Shown here piece by piece: positions 46,418 to 54,915 of a DNA stretch of 64,000 nt. Position 1 is the stretch's first letter, and every line of letters begins with the position of its first letter. Under the pieces are notes generated by a model that worked only from the letters and a program-made list of their open reading frames with translations, was not told the origin of the DNA and made no database searches. The DNA comes from Clostridium paraputrificum (GTDB taxonomy: Bacteria > Bacillota > Clostridia > Clostridiales > Clostridiaceae), in assembly GCF_900447045.1 (NCBI RefSeq), contig NZ_UAWH01000018.1, positions 156,568 through 220,567 on the forward strand, written 5' to 3'. Both the position numbers and the translations under genes were made by a program.

Positions 46418-46738
46418 TTATTGTCTAATCCATTCTACAACACCAGGTGTAAGTGAAGCTAAATCTTCTTTATCAACTTTATTTACAAAAATCATATCTT
46501 TTTCTTCTAAGAAGTCTTTTAAGAATGAAACTATTTCTTCAGAGTTCTTATCAGTTTTTACTAAGAAACTTGTAGGCATTAAATGAGCCCATGCTCCTAA
46601 TGTTTTAATATGTGCTGTTACTTCATAGTCATCACGTTCTTCATGATGATGGTGGTGATGATCATGGTCACCGTGGTTTTCACATCCACAAGAATGAGAT
46701 TCTTCTTTTAAATAATAAGTTATTAAATATGTATTCAT
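46418..46738 (-). CDS. His-rich small protein, possibly SinR/Cas2-like fold
   Basis: This 106-residue protein starts 'MNTYLITYYLKEE' and continues after a loop with 'YEVTAHIKTLGAWAHLMPTSFLVKTDKNSEEIVSFLKDFL'. This resembles small ferredoxin-fold proteins often annotated SinR-like or Cas2-like, in which 'xYLITYDL...I...G.W.H.....W.V.T' recurs. Between them is a metal-binding loop with 'SCGCENHGDHDHHHHHH', unusual for that group. There are no cas genes or repeats here, so a CRISPR role is unlikely. It probably binds Zn, Ni or Co (inference). AGGTAGG precedes the ATG at 46738. Confidence 0.6.
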   Translation of the reverse strand: MNTYLITYYLKEESHSCGCENHGDHDHHHHHHEERDDYEVTAHIKTLGAWAHLMPTSFLVKTDKNSEEIVSFLKDFLEEKDMIFVNKVDKEDLASLTPGVVEWIRQ

Positions 46739-46914
46739 TTTTGTACCTACCTTTAATTAATGTTTAAATTAATAATAATATAGATAGCTTTTAAATGCTA
46801 GTTAAATATAAAATAAATAATTGGCATCTGCACCATGTAGGAGTATAATATCTAAGGAATTATATAAAGTAGACTAGCTTAATAAAGAATTTATATAGAT
46901 AGTAGGAGAGGTAT

Positions 46915-47547
46915 ATGGTTAAGATACAGAAGCCTAAATTTATAAATTTAGAAGATGTTCAAGATTTTTATGATGAAGTTATATATGCAGAAGAAATAGT
47001 AAGTAAGATTGTTGAGGGATATTCTATAGAAGGAAAAAATGAACGAGGATTAACTATAGATTCATGCAAGTTTAAAAATGTTGTATTTACAAATTGTTCT
47101 TTTGAAAATCTTGATTTAATAGATACTAGATTTGAAAGCTGTGATTTATCAAATGTTAACTTAAGTAATAGTGGAATTCATAGAGTAGAATTTGTAAATT
47201 GTAAGCTTGTTGGTACAAGGTTTGATGAAAGTAATATAAAGGATGTACTAATTAAAGATTCTATAGGAAGATATTCTAATTTCTCTTTTTCAAAAGTAAA
47301 TGGGATGAATATATTAAATAGTGATTTTGAAGAAGCAACCTTTCAAGAGGTTAAACATAAGAAGTTATCAGTTGAGGAAAGTAGTTTTATAAATGCATAT
47401 TGTAACAAAACTTCCTTTGAAAAGGTGGATTTAACCTCCTGTGACATAGATGGTATAAATGTAGATATTGAAGATGTTAGGGGAGCTATTGTTACAACGA
47501 TGCAAGCGTTACATCTAACAAAGTTATTAAATTTGCAAATTAAATAG
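46915..47547 (+). CDS. Pentapeptide-repeat protein (Qnr/McbG-like size)
   Basis: This 210-residue protein starts at ATG, behind AGGAGAGG. From about residue 45 it is made of A(D/N)LXX-type repeats with F or L every five residues (CKFKNVVFTNCSFENLDLID..., CDLSNVNLSN..., SDFEEATFQ..., TSFEKVDLTSCDIDGINV). These predict a right-handed quadrilateral beta helix. The ending 'GAIVTTMQALHLTKLL' matches the dimerisation tail of Qnr/MfpA-like proteins ('G..VT..QA..L...LGL'). Such proteins can protect DNA gyrase from quinolones or toxins. Length and tail support the class; activity is not shown. Confidence 0.8.
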   Translation: MVKIQKPKFINLEDVQDFYDEVIYAEEIVSKIVEGYSIEGKNERGLTIDSCKFKNVVFTNCSFENLDLIDTRFESCDLSNVNLSNSGIHRVEFVNCKLVGTRFDESNIKDVLIKDSIGRYSNFSFSKVNGMNILNSDFEEATFQEVKHKKLSVEESSFINAYCNKTSFEKVDLTSCDIDGINVDIEDVRGAIVTTMQALHLTKLLNLQIK

Positions 47548-47619
47548 GATTTTTAACTGACTATAAGCGCAAATTTTGTTATAATAAGACGAAAAAAACT
47601 AAGACAGATGGAGGAGTTT

Positions 47620-48210
47620 ATGACAATATTAAGTATTATTGCTTCATTTTTTATAGGGGCTATACCTACAGGATTTATTTTAGCTAAGAAGTTTAAGGGA
47701 GTAGATATAAGAACTGAAGGTAGTGGAAATATTGGTTCGACAAATGTTAGAAGAGTATTAGGTCATAAATTGGCAGTAGCAACACAGGTTATTGATGTAT
47801 TAAAGGGGCTTGTACCTGTAGCAATAGCAATAGGGATACATAAAAGTGGACTTATAGATATGGATTATTCTCTATATGTATCATTAGTAGCATTAGCTTC
47901 TATACTAGGACATAATTTTACACCTTTTCTATCTTTTAAGGGAGGAAAGGGAGTTAACACAACTCTAGGATCTTTCTTTTTATTAAGTCCTTTATCAGTA
48001 GTAGTAGGAGTAGCTACTTATTTTATATTAAAGTATTTTACTAAAATAGTATCTATTAGGTCTATAGCTCTTGGAATATCTATGCCAATCACTTGTTTAT
48101 TAACAGGAGCAGATATGACAATTACAATTTCAGCGTTTTTATCTACACTATTATTAATTGTAAGGCATAAATCAAATATTATTAGAATAATGAATGGTAC
48201 TGAAAAATAA
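47620..48210 (+). CDS. plsY: Glycerol-3-phosphate acyltransferase PlsY
   Basis: The product is 196 residues from ATG 47620, 5 to 9 bp after GGAGGAG; an in-frame ATG at 47608 precedes that site. It has five membrane helices and the three PlsY motifs: 'RTEGSGNIGSTN', 'GHNFTPFLSFKGGKGVNTTLG' and a third near 'SIRSIALGISMP'. It transfers the acyl group from acyl-phosphate to glycerol-3-phosphate, the first step of phospholipid synthesis. It is monocistronic with a terminator. Clostridia often carry more than one plsY; whether this is the main copy cannot be told here. Confidence 0.93.
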   Translation: MTILSIIASFFIGAIPTGFILAKKFKGVDIRTEGSGNIGSTNVRRVLGHKLAVATQVIDVLKGLVPVAIAIGIHKSGLIDMDYSLYVSLVALASILGHNFTPFLSFKGGKGVNTTLGSFFLLSPLSVVVGVATYFILKYFTKIVSIRSIALGISMPITCLLTGADMTITISAFLSTLLLIVRHKSNIIRIMNGTEK

Positions 48211-48224
48211 TAAGGTATAGTAAT

Positions 48225-48252
48225 AAACCACCTAATTTTAGGTGGTTTTTAA
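48225..48252 (+). terminator. Terminator after plsY
   Basis: AAACCACCT and AGGTGGTTT, a 9-bp stem with T5. Confidence 0.9.
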
Positions 48253-48356
48253 TTTAAGGAAACTACTACTATATACAATATTTTAGGATATTAGTGTATA
48301 TTGATTATATGGAAGCAATAGGAATTTATAATGAGTAATTTCAAAGGGGGGAGGTT

Positions 48357-49952
48357 ATGAGTGGGAAATTCAAAAGTAACTTTAATATTTCAACTTTATG
48401 CTTATTTTTTGGGGTAATACTAATATTTAATTTTATAGGTTGTGCAGATAATAATGAACTAACTGTTAAGGAAACACCTAAGTTAGATAATTATATTCTA
48501 CCTAAACCTTTAAGTTATAAAAAAGGAGAAGGGGAATTTTCATTATCAAAGGATACAATTATATATGTAAAAGGAAATAGTGAAGAAGAAACAGAAGAGA
48601 TATATAAGATAGGGAAGTATTTTAAAGATAAGATTAAACCATCTACAGACTTTGAACTAATTATTCATAAGTCATTAGGTGAAATGAATAATAGTATAAC
48701 ATTAACTACTGTAAATGGGGAAAAAAACTTAGGTGATGAGGGATACAAGTTATTTGTAACAGAGAAAGGGATTGAAATTGTTGCATACTCACCTGAAGGA
48801 ATATTTAGAGGAATACAAAGTTTAAGACAGCTATTACCAGTAGAGATAGAGTCAAGGGAGGTTGTAAAAAATCATCATTGGAGCATTCCTTTTGTAGAAA
48901 TAGAGGACATGCCAGAATATGAATACAGAGGGATAATGATAGATGTAGCAAGGCACTTTTTTCCTGTTGAAGACATAAAGCGGCAGATAGATTTAGTGGC
49001 TCAATATAAAATTAATAAGCTTCATTTACATTTAAGTGATGATCAAGGGTGGAGGTTAGAAATTAAAAAGTGGCCTGATTTAACTAATATTGGCTCTAAA
49101 AGTGAGGTTGGTGGAGGAAAAGGTGGTTATTACACTCAAGATGATTTTAAGGAAATAGTTAAATATGCTGCTGATAGATATATTGAGGTTATACCAGAAT
49201 TTGATATGCCGGGTCATACAAATTCTGCGTTAGCATCCTATGGGTTCTTAAATTCTGATGGTAAGAAGAAGGAGCATTATACAGGTATAGATATTGGATT
49301 TAGTTCTTTAATGTGTAGAGATGAGAAAACTTATAAATTTATTGAAGATATAATAAGGGAAGTTTCAGAAATATCACCTTCTAAATACATTCATATAGGT
49401 GGTGATGAGGCTGATAGTACATCAAAAGAAGATTATAAGTATTTTATGGGTAGAGTTTCTAAAATAGTAGAGAATCACGGAAAAGTTCCAATTGGATGGG
49501 ATCCAGCAGATACATCAGAAGATATATCTTCTAACTTCATTCTTCAAAACTGGTCTGGTTCTAATAAGGTAGCAAGGGAAAAGAATTTAAAAATGATAAT
49601 TTCAATAGCTAAAAAATCATATTTAGATATGAAGTATCATGAAGATATAAAGCTTGGGTTAAAATGGGCTGGATATATTTCAATAATTAAAGGATATGAT
49701 TGGGATCCTACTAATTGTGCTCCTAAGGAGTTGATTTTAGAAATTGAAGCTCCTCTTTGGAGTGAAACCTTAAGAAATCAAGAGGATATGGATTATATGA
49801 TTTACCCAAGAGTCTTAGGATATGCAGAAATAGGATGGACTCCTAAAGAAGGTAGAAATACTGGAGAATATATTCAAAGAATGAAAGAAAATGCAAAGAG
49901 ATTAGAACTTCAGGGAGTTAATTATTATAAAGATCCAAGCCTTTGGAAATAA
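48357..49952 (+). CDS. GH20 beta-N-acetylhexosaminidase lipoprotein
   Basis: This 531-residue protein has a signal peptide ending 'FNFIGCADN', giving a lipidated Cys29. Residues about 40-180 are the GH20b N-terminal domain ('GYKLFVTEKGIEIVAYSPEGIFRGIQSLRQLLP'). Residues about 185-515 are the catalytic barrel with 'YRGIMIDVARHFF', 'LHLHLSDDQGWRLEI', 'PEFDMPGHTNSAL' and the catalytic pair Asp350-Glu351 in 'HIGGDEAD'. It removes terminal GlcNAc/GalNAc from glycans outside the cell, using the substrate N-acetyl group as nucleophile. GGGGGGAGG precedes the ATG. Host mucin glycans, chitin oligomers or peptidoglycan fragments are possible substrates. Confidence 0.92.
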   Translation: MSGKFKSNFNISTLCLFFGVILIFNFIGCADNNELTVKETPKLDNYILPKPLSYKKGEGEFSLSKDTIIYVKGNSEEETEEIYKIGKYFKDKIKPSTDFELIIHKSLGEMNNSITLTTVNGEKNLGDEGYKLFVTEKGIEIVAYSPEGIFRGIQSLRQLLPVEIESREVVKNHHWSIPFVEIEDMPEYEYRGIMIDVARHFFPVEDIKRQIDLVAQYKINKLHLHLSDDQGWRLEIKKWPDLTNIGSKSEVGGGKGGYYTQDDFKEIVKYAADRYIEVIPEFDMPGHTNSALASYGFLNSDGKKKEHYTGIDIGFSSLMCRDEKTYKFIEDIIREVSEISPSKYIHIGGDEADSTSKEDYKYFMGRVSKIVENHGKVPIGWDPADTSEDISSNFILQNWSGSNKVAREKNLKMIISIAKKSYLDMKYHEDIKLGLKWAGYISIIKGYDWDPTNCAPKELILEIEAPLWSETLRNQEDMDYMIYPRVLGYAEIGWTPKEGRNTGEYIQRMKENAKRLELQGVNYYKDPSLWK

Positions 49953-49957
49953 GAAAT

Positions 49958-49998
49958 AAAAGGGTTAAATTCTCATTGTGAGAATTTAACCCTTAATT
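49958..49998. terminator. Bidirectional terminator
   Basis: AAGGGTTAAATTCTC and GAGAATTTAACCCTT form a perfect 15-bp stem with a 5-nt loop between the convergent GH20 and CofE-like genes. Confidence 0.9.
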
Positions 49999-50004
49999 AT
50001 TATA

Positions 50005-51198
50005 CTATTTAGTATAGTTATCAAAATATCCTTGGATGTATATAATAGGAGTTCCTTTATCACCACTACCAGATGTTAAATCAGATAAAGAACCTATTAA
50101 ATCAGTAAGTCTTCTTGGAGTTGTTCCTTGAGAAGCCATATTACCAACTAAGTCTGCATCCTTATTCTTAATGTATTCAGATATAGCCTTCTTTAATTCT
50201 TCACCCTTTAAATCAGCGAAATCATTATCAGCAAGGTATTTTAATTTAATTTCATTTGGAGTTCCTTCTAATCCAGCAGTATAAGCAGGAGATACAACTG
50301 GGTCAGCAAGTTCCCATATTTTACCTACAGGATCCTTGAAAGCACCATCTCCATAAACCATAACTTCAACTTCTTTTCCTGTCTTTTCTTTTAATAGAGC
50401 TTGAATTTTATCAACTATTGGTTGACAGTTACGAGGGAAAAGCTTAACTTTGTCTTCTGTAGATTTGTTAGAACCTAAAAGACCATAAGCTTCATTACAT
50501 CCACTTCCATCAATTGATTCTGATAATATGTTATCAAGACTGTATATCTTTTCTCCACCATTAGCCTTTAAGATTCTCTTAGTTCTAAATCTTGAGTGAA
50601 TATCACAAGCTAGTACACTCTTTGTATAATTTAAAATTGTCTTTGCATCATTAGAGAAGATTACTTCACATTCTACACCATATTCTTCAATTAATGACTT
50701 GTAGTATTCAACATAGTCAACACCAGTGAAAGGATGCTTATTATATCCAAATAGCTCACGGAATTTTGCTTCTGTTAAAACATCAGTCCATGGGTTAACT
50801 CCCTTTTCATCTAACATGTCTAAATCAACTAAGTGATTACCAACTTCATCAGAAGGGTAGCTAAGCATAAGAACTATTTTCTTATGAGCTCCTTTAGCAA
50901 TTCCTCTTAAGCATATAGCAAAACGGTTACGGCTAAGAATTGGGAATATAACACCTATTGTATCTTCACTAAATTTAGCTTGTACATCCTTAGCTATATT
51001 ATCTATTGAAGCATAGTTACCTTGAGCACGAGCTACTATTGATTCAGTAACTGTAACTACATCCTTATCTTGAATTTCAAATCCTTCAACTTCAGATGCT
51101 TTTAATACGCTTTCAACAACTATATTTTCAATACTGTCACCTTCTTTAATAATAGGGCAACGTAACCCTCTAACAACAGTTCCTACTACTCTTTCCAC
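50005..51198 (-). CDS. CofE-like ligase (coenzyme F420-0:L-glutamate ligase family)
   Basis: This 397-residue protein starts 'MERVVGTVVRGLRCPIIKEGDSI', with 'DVVTVTESIVARAQGNYASI', 'GVIFPILSRNRFAICLRGIA' and later 'EVEVMVYGDGAFKDPVGKIWELADPVVSPAY', all typical of the CofE family. Those enzymes add gamma-linked glutamate to F420-0. Clostridia are not known to make F420 and no cof genes are nearby, so the true substrate of this version is open. It is longer than archaeal CofE (about 250 residues). GGGGAG precedes the ATG at 51198. A LysR regulator is divergent. Confidence 0.8.
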   Translation of the reverse strand: MERVVGTVVRGLRCPIIKEGDSIENIVVESVLKASEVEGFEIQDKDVVTVTESIVARAQGNYASIDNIAKDVQAKFSEDTIGVIFPILSRNRFAICLRGIAKGAHKKIVLMLSYPSDEVGNHLVDLDMLDEKGVNPWTDVLTEAKFRELFGYNKHPFTGVDYVEYYKSLIEEYGVECEVIFSNDAKTILNYTKSVLACDIHSRFRTKRILKANGGEKIYSLDNILSESIDGSGCNEAYGLLGSNKSTEDKVKLFPRNCQPIVDKIQALLKEKTGKEVEVMVYGDGAFKDPVGKIWELADPVVSPAYTAGLEGTPNEIKLKYLADNDFADLKGEELKKAISEYIKNKDADLVGNMASQGTTPRRLTDLIGSLSDLTSGSGDKGTPIIYIQGYFDNYTK

Positions 51199-51316
51199 TA
51201 TACAATCTCCCCTTATTCAAAAAATATAATAATTATTTCCATATGCTTGTAATATACTCCATATAATGATATAAGTAAAATAAATAGATTAAATAGTAGG
51301 TATAAGGAGTGCTTAT

Positions 51317-52204
51317 ATGATTACAAAGTTAGATTTATATAAAGTATTTAGCCAAGTAGTAAAAAGTAAAAGTTTTTCTAAAGCAGCTAAAGAATTGTAT
51401 ATGACACAGCCAGCTGTTAGCCAAGCTATAATGGCCCTTGAAAGAGAGTTGGATATAAGATTGTTTAATAGAACTCCTAAGGGAGTATCTCTTACTAATG
51501 AGGGGAGTTTATTATTTGAATATATTAATTCAGCAATGAATTTAATAAAACTTGGTGAAGAAAAGATATTAGAGTTTCAGAACCTTGCAATTGGAGAGTT
51601 AAAGATTGGAGTGGGAGATACAATATCTAAATATTTTCTAGTACCTTTTTTAGAAAAGTTTCATAATAAATATCCTAATATAAAGTTTAAAATTAACAAT
51701 AGTACAACATTAGAACTTTGTGAATTATTAAAATCAGGAGATATTGATATTGCTATATGTAATCTTCCTATAGAAGATCCTTCAATTGAATCCAGTTCTT
51801 GCTTTGAAGTAGGTGATATTTTTATATGTGGTGAAAAATTTAAGCATTTATCAAGAGAAAGTATAGAATTTAGTGAGATATGTAAATATCCTTTAATATT
51901 TTTAGAGCCTAATTCTAATTCAAGAAAGTATGTTGAAAAGTTTTTGCTATCTAAGGGTGTTAAAATATCTCCAGAGTTTGAGCTTGGCTCATATGATTTA
52001 CTTTTAGAATTTGCAAAGATAAATTTAGGGGTAGCATGTGTTGTAAAAGAATTCACTAAGGAATATTTAGATGAAGGTACTATATACCAAGTGAAATTGA
52101 AAGAAGATATTCCAAGAAGAAGTATAGGTATTTGTCATTTGAAAAGTGTTCCTATGTCTATAGCCTCAACTAAGTTTGTTGAAATAATTAATAATGGCAT
52201 ATAG
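51317..52204 (+). CDS. LysR-family transcriptional regulator
   Basis: This is a 295-residue protein. The N-terminal winged HTH (4-63) reads 'YKVFSQVVKSKSFSKAAKELYMTQPAVSQAIMALERELDIRLFNRTPKGVSLTNEG', followed by a linker helix and a LysR substrate-binding domain (about 90-290, 'GELKIGVGDTISKYFLVPFLEKFHNKYP'). It is divergent from the CofE-like gene with 118 bp between, the common arrangement for a LysR regulator and its target. The CysB/CbbR subgroup cannot be told apart here. Confidence 0.9.
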   Translation: MITKLDLYKVFSQVVKSKSFSKAAKELYMTQPAVSQAIMALERELDIRLFNRTPKGVSLTNEGSLLFEYINSAMNLIKLGEEKILEFQNLAIGELKIGVGDTISKYFLVPFLEKFHNKYPNIKFKINNSTTLELCELLKSGDIDIAICNLPIEDPSIESSSCFEVGDIFICGEKFKHLSRESIEFSEICKYPLIFLEPNSNSRKYVEKFLLSKGVKISPEFELGSYDLLLEFAKINLGVACVVKEFTKEYLDEGTIYQVKLKEDIPRRSIGICHLKSVPMSIASTKFVEIINNGI

Positions 52205-52273
52205 AATTGTAAATAACATAATACTATGATATTATAAAATCTCAATATAAGATACGAAGGAGAAATGTAGATT

Positions 52274-52615
52274 ATGAGCGATTTTCCAAATTGTCCAAAA
52301 TGTAATTCTGAATACACTTATGAGGATGGAAGTCTTTTTGTTTGTCCAGAATGTGCTCATGAATGGAGTAAAGAAGGAAACAATGAAGCTAGCGAGGATG
52401 TTTTAGTTGTTAAAGATTCTAATGGAAACATTTTAAGTGATGGAGATACTGTAACAATAATTAAGGACCTTAAAGTAAAAGGTGCATCATCTGCTTTAAA
52501 AAAGGGAACTAAGGTTAAAAACATAAAATTAGTAGAAGGTGACCACAATATAGATTGTAAGATTGATGGATTTGGTGCTATGAGTCTTAAATCTGAATTT
52601 GTAAAAAAACTTTAG
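52274..52615 (+). CDS. PhnA/YjdM-family zinc-ribbon protein
   Basis: This 113-residue protein has an N-terminal zinc ribbon '[25 protein letters not shown]' (positions about 7-31) and a C-terminal SH3-like PhnA domain ('[39 protein letters not shown]'). This architecture is that of YjdM/PhnA, once linked to alkylphosphonate use but without a proven reaction. AAGGAG lies 11 bp before the ATG. It is monocistronic with a strong terminator. Confidence 0.9.
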   Translation: MSDFPNCPKCNSEYTYEDGSLFVCPECAHEWSKEGNNEASEDVLVVKDSNGNILSDGDTVTIIKDLKVKGASSALKKGTKVKNIKLVEGDHNIDCKIDGFGAMSLKSEFVKKL

Positions 52616-52620
52616 TATAA

Positions 52621-52658
52621 AAATTAACTGGACAAAACAGATGTCCAGTTAATTTTTT
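52621..52658 (+). terminator. Terminator after yjdM-like gene
   Basis: AATTAACTGGAC and GTCCAGTTAATT form a 12-bp stem, followed by TTTT. Confidence 0.92.
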
Positions 52659-52781
52659 GTTTTATATACATAAAATGATGAAAGTAGAGATATTAATTGA
52701 ATTTTATACATTTTACTCTTTAACGTAAGGTGTAATTTGGAATATAATAATATAAAGTACATTTTTTGAAAGGTGATGAAT

Positions 52782-53186
52782 ATGGGGTTAGGTAAATTTG
52801 TAAAGAATACAATAAATGTTGTTGGTACTGCTGCTAAGGTTGGGGTTGAACTTGGGGCTGATGCTGTTGGTGCAATAGCAGAAAAGATTGATGATAACCC
52901 AGAGAGCAAGGAAAAATATCAAAACATGGGAAAGAAGCTTGGTGCTAATATTAAGAGTGGTGCAAGTAAAATAGCTGATACTTCATTAGATGTGGTTGAT
53001 AATGCAGTAGAATCAGGAAGTAAAATCTGCAAGAATATTGGAGATGGAATAAGTGAAAAGATAAGCTCTGTTAAGACAAAAACAACAGATGCAAAAAAAG
53101 GTACTGTTGTTAAGAATGTAGATTTTGAAGAAGTAAAAGAAGAAGGAAATTACGGAACTATTAATTTGGATAATGAAGATAGGTAA
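52782..53186 (+). CDS. Hypothetical amphipathic helical protein
   Basis: The product is 134 residues from ATG 52782, behind AAAGGTGATG. The N-terminal 40 residues form an Ala/Gly/Val-rich amphipathic helix (VKNTINVVGTAAKVGVELGADAVGAIAEKI). The middle repeats 'GxxIxxGxSKIxDxxxDVVDNAVESGSKICKNIGDGI', reminiscent of LEA- or stress-type helices. The tail is acidic. There is no signal peptide. I do not recognise a family. Confidence 0.6.
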   Translation: MGLGKFVKNTINVVGTAAKVGVELGADAVGAIAEKIDDNPESKEKYQNMGKKLGANIKSGASKIADTSLDVVDNAVESGSKICKNIGDGISEKISSVKTKTTDAKKGTVVKNVDFEEVKEEGNYGTINLDNEDR

Positions 53187-53236
53187 AAAGGTAATCTAGA
53201 TACTTAGGATAAAATAGAGAAGGTAAAAAGGATGTG

Positions 53237-53273
53237 GAAGAAACGCTGCTTGTGCTAGTGTTTCTTCTTTTTT
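53237..53273 (+). terminator. Terminator
   Basis: GAAGAAACGCT pairs with AGTGTTTCTTC (one G-T pair) across a 9-nt loop and is followed by TTTTTT. It ends the amphipathic-protein gene. Confidence 0.85.
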
Positions 53274-53290
53274 ACCGTCTAGTAAATTAT

Positions 53291-53470
53291 AAAATTTCAA
53301 TTAGCTATAAATCAAAGGTATTATTATATTTTCATATTAAAAAATATAAAATAAAGGATAGTAATTTTATAATTTCCTTAACTTTAGTACGCGTGGGGTG
53401 GATATTTGTTTCCATGTGACTTGGAGCTTGCTACGGAACAAGGGAAATAAATATCCGCCACACCTTTTTT
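53291..53470. repeat. Dispersed hairpin element, full copy D
   Basis: This is the longest copy. The start AATTAGCTATAAATCAAAGG matches copy A. Then a 39-nt segment absent from A, able to form its own A+T hairpin, is bounded by AAAGG repeats. The shared part GATAGTAATTTTATAATTTC follows, and finally the long hairpin with core ACTTGGAGCTTGCTACGGAA, ending CCTTTTTT. It lies upstream of the TetR gene. Confidence 0.8.
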
Positions 53471-53565
53471 ATAAAATGAATGTTGCAGTGTGCGGAAGAT
53501 AATGGTAATATAAAAACATAACAATGTTATTAAAAATAATTACGATATAAGAAGAGGAAAAGTGA

Positions 53566-54150
53566 ATGGGAAGAGAAGGACAAAGTAAGAGAAGTGAACG
53601 TATTAAGCAAGAGATATTAAATACAGCTATGGAAATAGGGATAGAAGAAGGATTTGAAGCTCTAACAGTTAGAAAAATAAGTGATAGGATGGATTATACA
53701 ACAGGAGTTATATACCATCACTTTAAGGATAAGCAAGAAATAATTGATGAGATTCAAAAAAATGCTAACTTAGAGATGAAGAAAAGAATTTTAGCAGTAC
53801 TAAAGCCAGATAGGGGATTTATAGAGAATGCTACTAGAGTTTTTCATAGCGTAATGGAATTAGCCATTAATGAAAGGGAAAGATACAATCTTATTGTTTT
53901 GGATAAGTATTCTACAAATAAGAATGAAGAGAATAGTCAATTTCTTCAGCTACTAGAAGCTAATATTGAAAAGGGGATAGAGCTTAGAGAAATCAAAAAG
54001 GTAGATGTGAAGAAAACAGCCATTTGTATCTGGAGTTCATTTTTAGGCTTCAATTTAATTATGAGTAAAACTAATGGTATAACTATGGAAGAAGCTGAAG
54101 AGTTATTTAAGGTTCAAACATCATTAATTTTTGGTGGATTAAAAAAATAA
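53566..54150 (+). CDS. TetR-family transcriptional regulator
   Basis: This 194-residue protein has an N-terminal TetR HTH (about 12-58, 'IKQEILNTAMEIGIEEGFEALTVRKISDRMDYTTGVIYHHFKDKQEII') and a C-terminal ligand and dimer domain of an ordinary type. GAGGAAAAG precedes the ATG. The flavodoxin gene follows 14 bp downstream, so it likely regulates that gene and itself. The ligand is unknown. Confidence 0.9.
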   Translation: MGREGQSKRSERIKQEILNTAMEIGIEEGFEALTVRKISDRMDYTTGVIYHHFKDKQEIIDEIQKNANLEMKKRILAVLKPDRGFIENATRVFHSVMELAINERERYNLIVLDKYSTNKNEENSQFLQLLEANIEKGIELREIKKVDVKKTAICIWSSFLGFNLIMSKTNGITMEEAEELFKVQTSLIFGGLKK

Positions 54151-54164
54151 GGGAGAGAAGGGAA

Positions 54165-54710
54165 TTGAAAAGAATGGGAAAAGTTATTTTAATTATTTTA
54201 GGTGTTTTAATTGTACTGTTTATTGCAGCTATGTTATTTTTCAAGAGCTATTTAAATCTTAACACTAAAGAATTAAGTCCAAATGAAAAGATGTTAAATG
54301 GAAACACTGATAAGAAAGCTTTAGTACTATATCAAAAATCAAAGCATGATACTGCTACTAATATTACTATGGCATTAGCTGAAGAGTTAAACCAAAATGG
54401 ATACACTGTAGTTATAAATCATCCATCCTCAGAATTGAATTATAATGTTGATGATTATGATCTTTTAGTATTTGGTAGTGCTGTATATATGGGAACAATA
54501 TCAGGGCCATTACAAAAATATATGAATAATGCTCCTTTAGAAGGGAAGGACGTTATAGTTTATTCTGTTGGAGGTTCACTGGATGAAAAGCAGGAATTGG
54601 AATTGCTGAAAGGTAAAGCTTCTAGAGCAAAGAGCGTTAAGGGTATCAAAGTGTCTAAGGGACAAGAGGAGGTAATAAAAAGCTTTATAGAAAAGTGCAT
54701 AAACAAATAA
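54165..54710 (+). CDS. Membrane-anchored flavodoxin-like protein
   Basis: The product is 181 residues from TTG 54165 (7 bp after AAGGG), or 178 from ATG 54174. An N-terminal membrane anchor (KVILIILGVLIVLFIAAMLFF) is followed by a flavodoxin fold. 'ALVLYQKSKHDTATNITMALAEELNQNGYTV' stands in place of the usual phosphate loop T/SxTGxT, and 'YDLLVFGSAVYMGTISGPLQKYMNN' and 'GKDVIVYSVGG' also fit flavodoxin-5/menaquinone-dependent oxidases. FMN binding is likely but the P-loop is atypical. It could be a redox carrier at the membrane. It is in an operon with the TetR gene. Confidence 0.75.
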   Translation: MKRMGKVILIILGVLIVLFIAAMLFFKSYLNLNTKELSPNEKMLNGNTDKKALVLYQKSKHDTATNITMALAEELNQNGYTVVINHPSSELNYNVDDYDLLVFGSAVYMGTISGPLQKYMNNAPLEGKDVIVYSVGGSLDEKQELELLKGKASRAKSVKGIKVSKGQEEVIKSFIEKCINK

Positions 54711-54755
54711 ATATGTAAATATATATTTTTATAAATATATCAATATATAAATATG

Positions 54756-54790
54756 GGAAGCTCTAGAATTACGCTAGGGCTTTTCGTTTT
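54756..54790 (+). terminator. Terminator after flavodoxin gene
   Basis: AAGCTCTAG and CTAGGGCTT (one G-T pair) with a 7-nt loop, followed by TTCGTTTT. Confidence 0.75.
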
Positions 54791-54915
54791 ATATTTAGGA
54801 AATTGTAATTGGAATTAAACTGTGATAGTTTCAAAATTATATTACTAATGAAGTTTCTTATTTATAAAATCACAAAGTAGTTTGGAAAACATTATGTGAA
54901 TTTTCTGAAAATAAC

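Noticed and set aside
46418..46738. CRISPR adaptation gene cas2
   Set aside because: Only the fold pattern is similar; there are no cas1 or other cas genes, and no array anywhere in the window.
53234..53419. 61-codon frame upstream of the TetR gene
   Set aside because: It overlaps the terminator of the previous gene and the dispersed repeat; its GTG has no ribosome site of its own.
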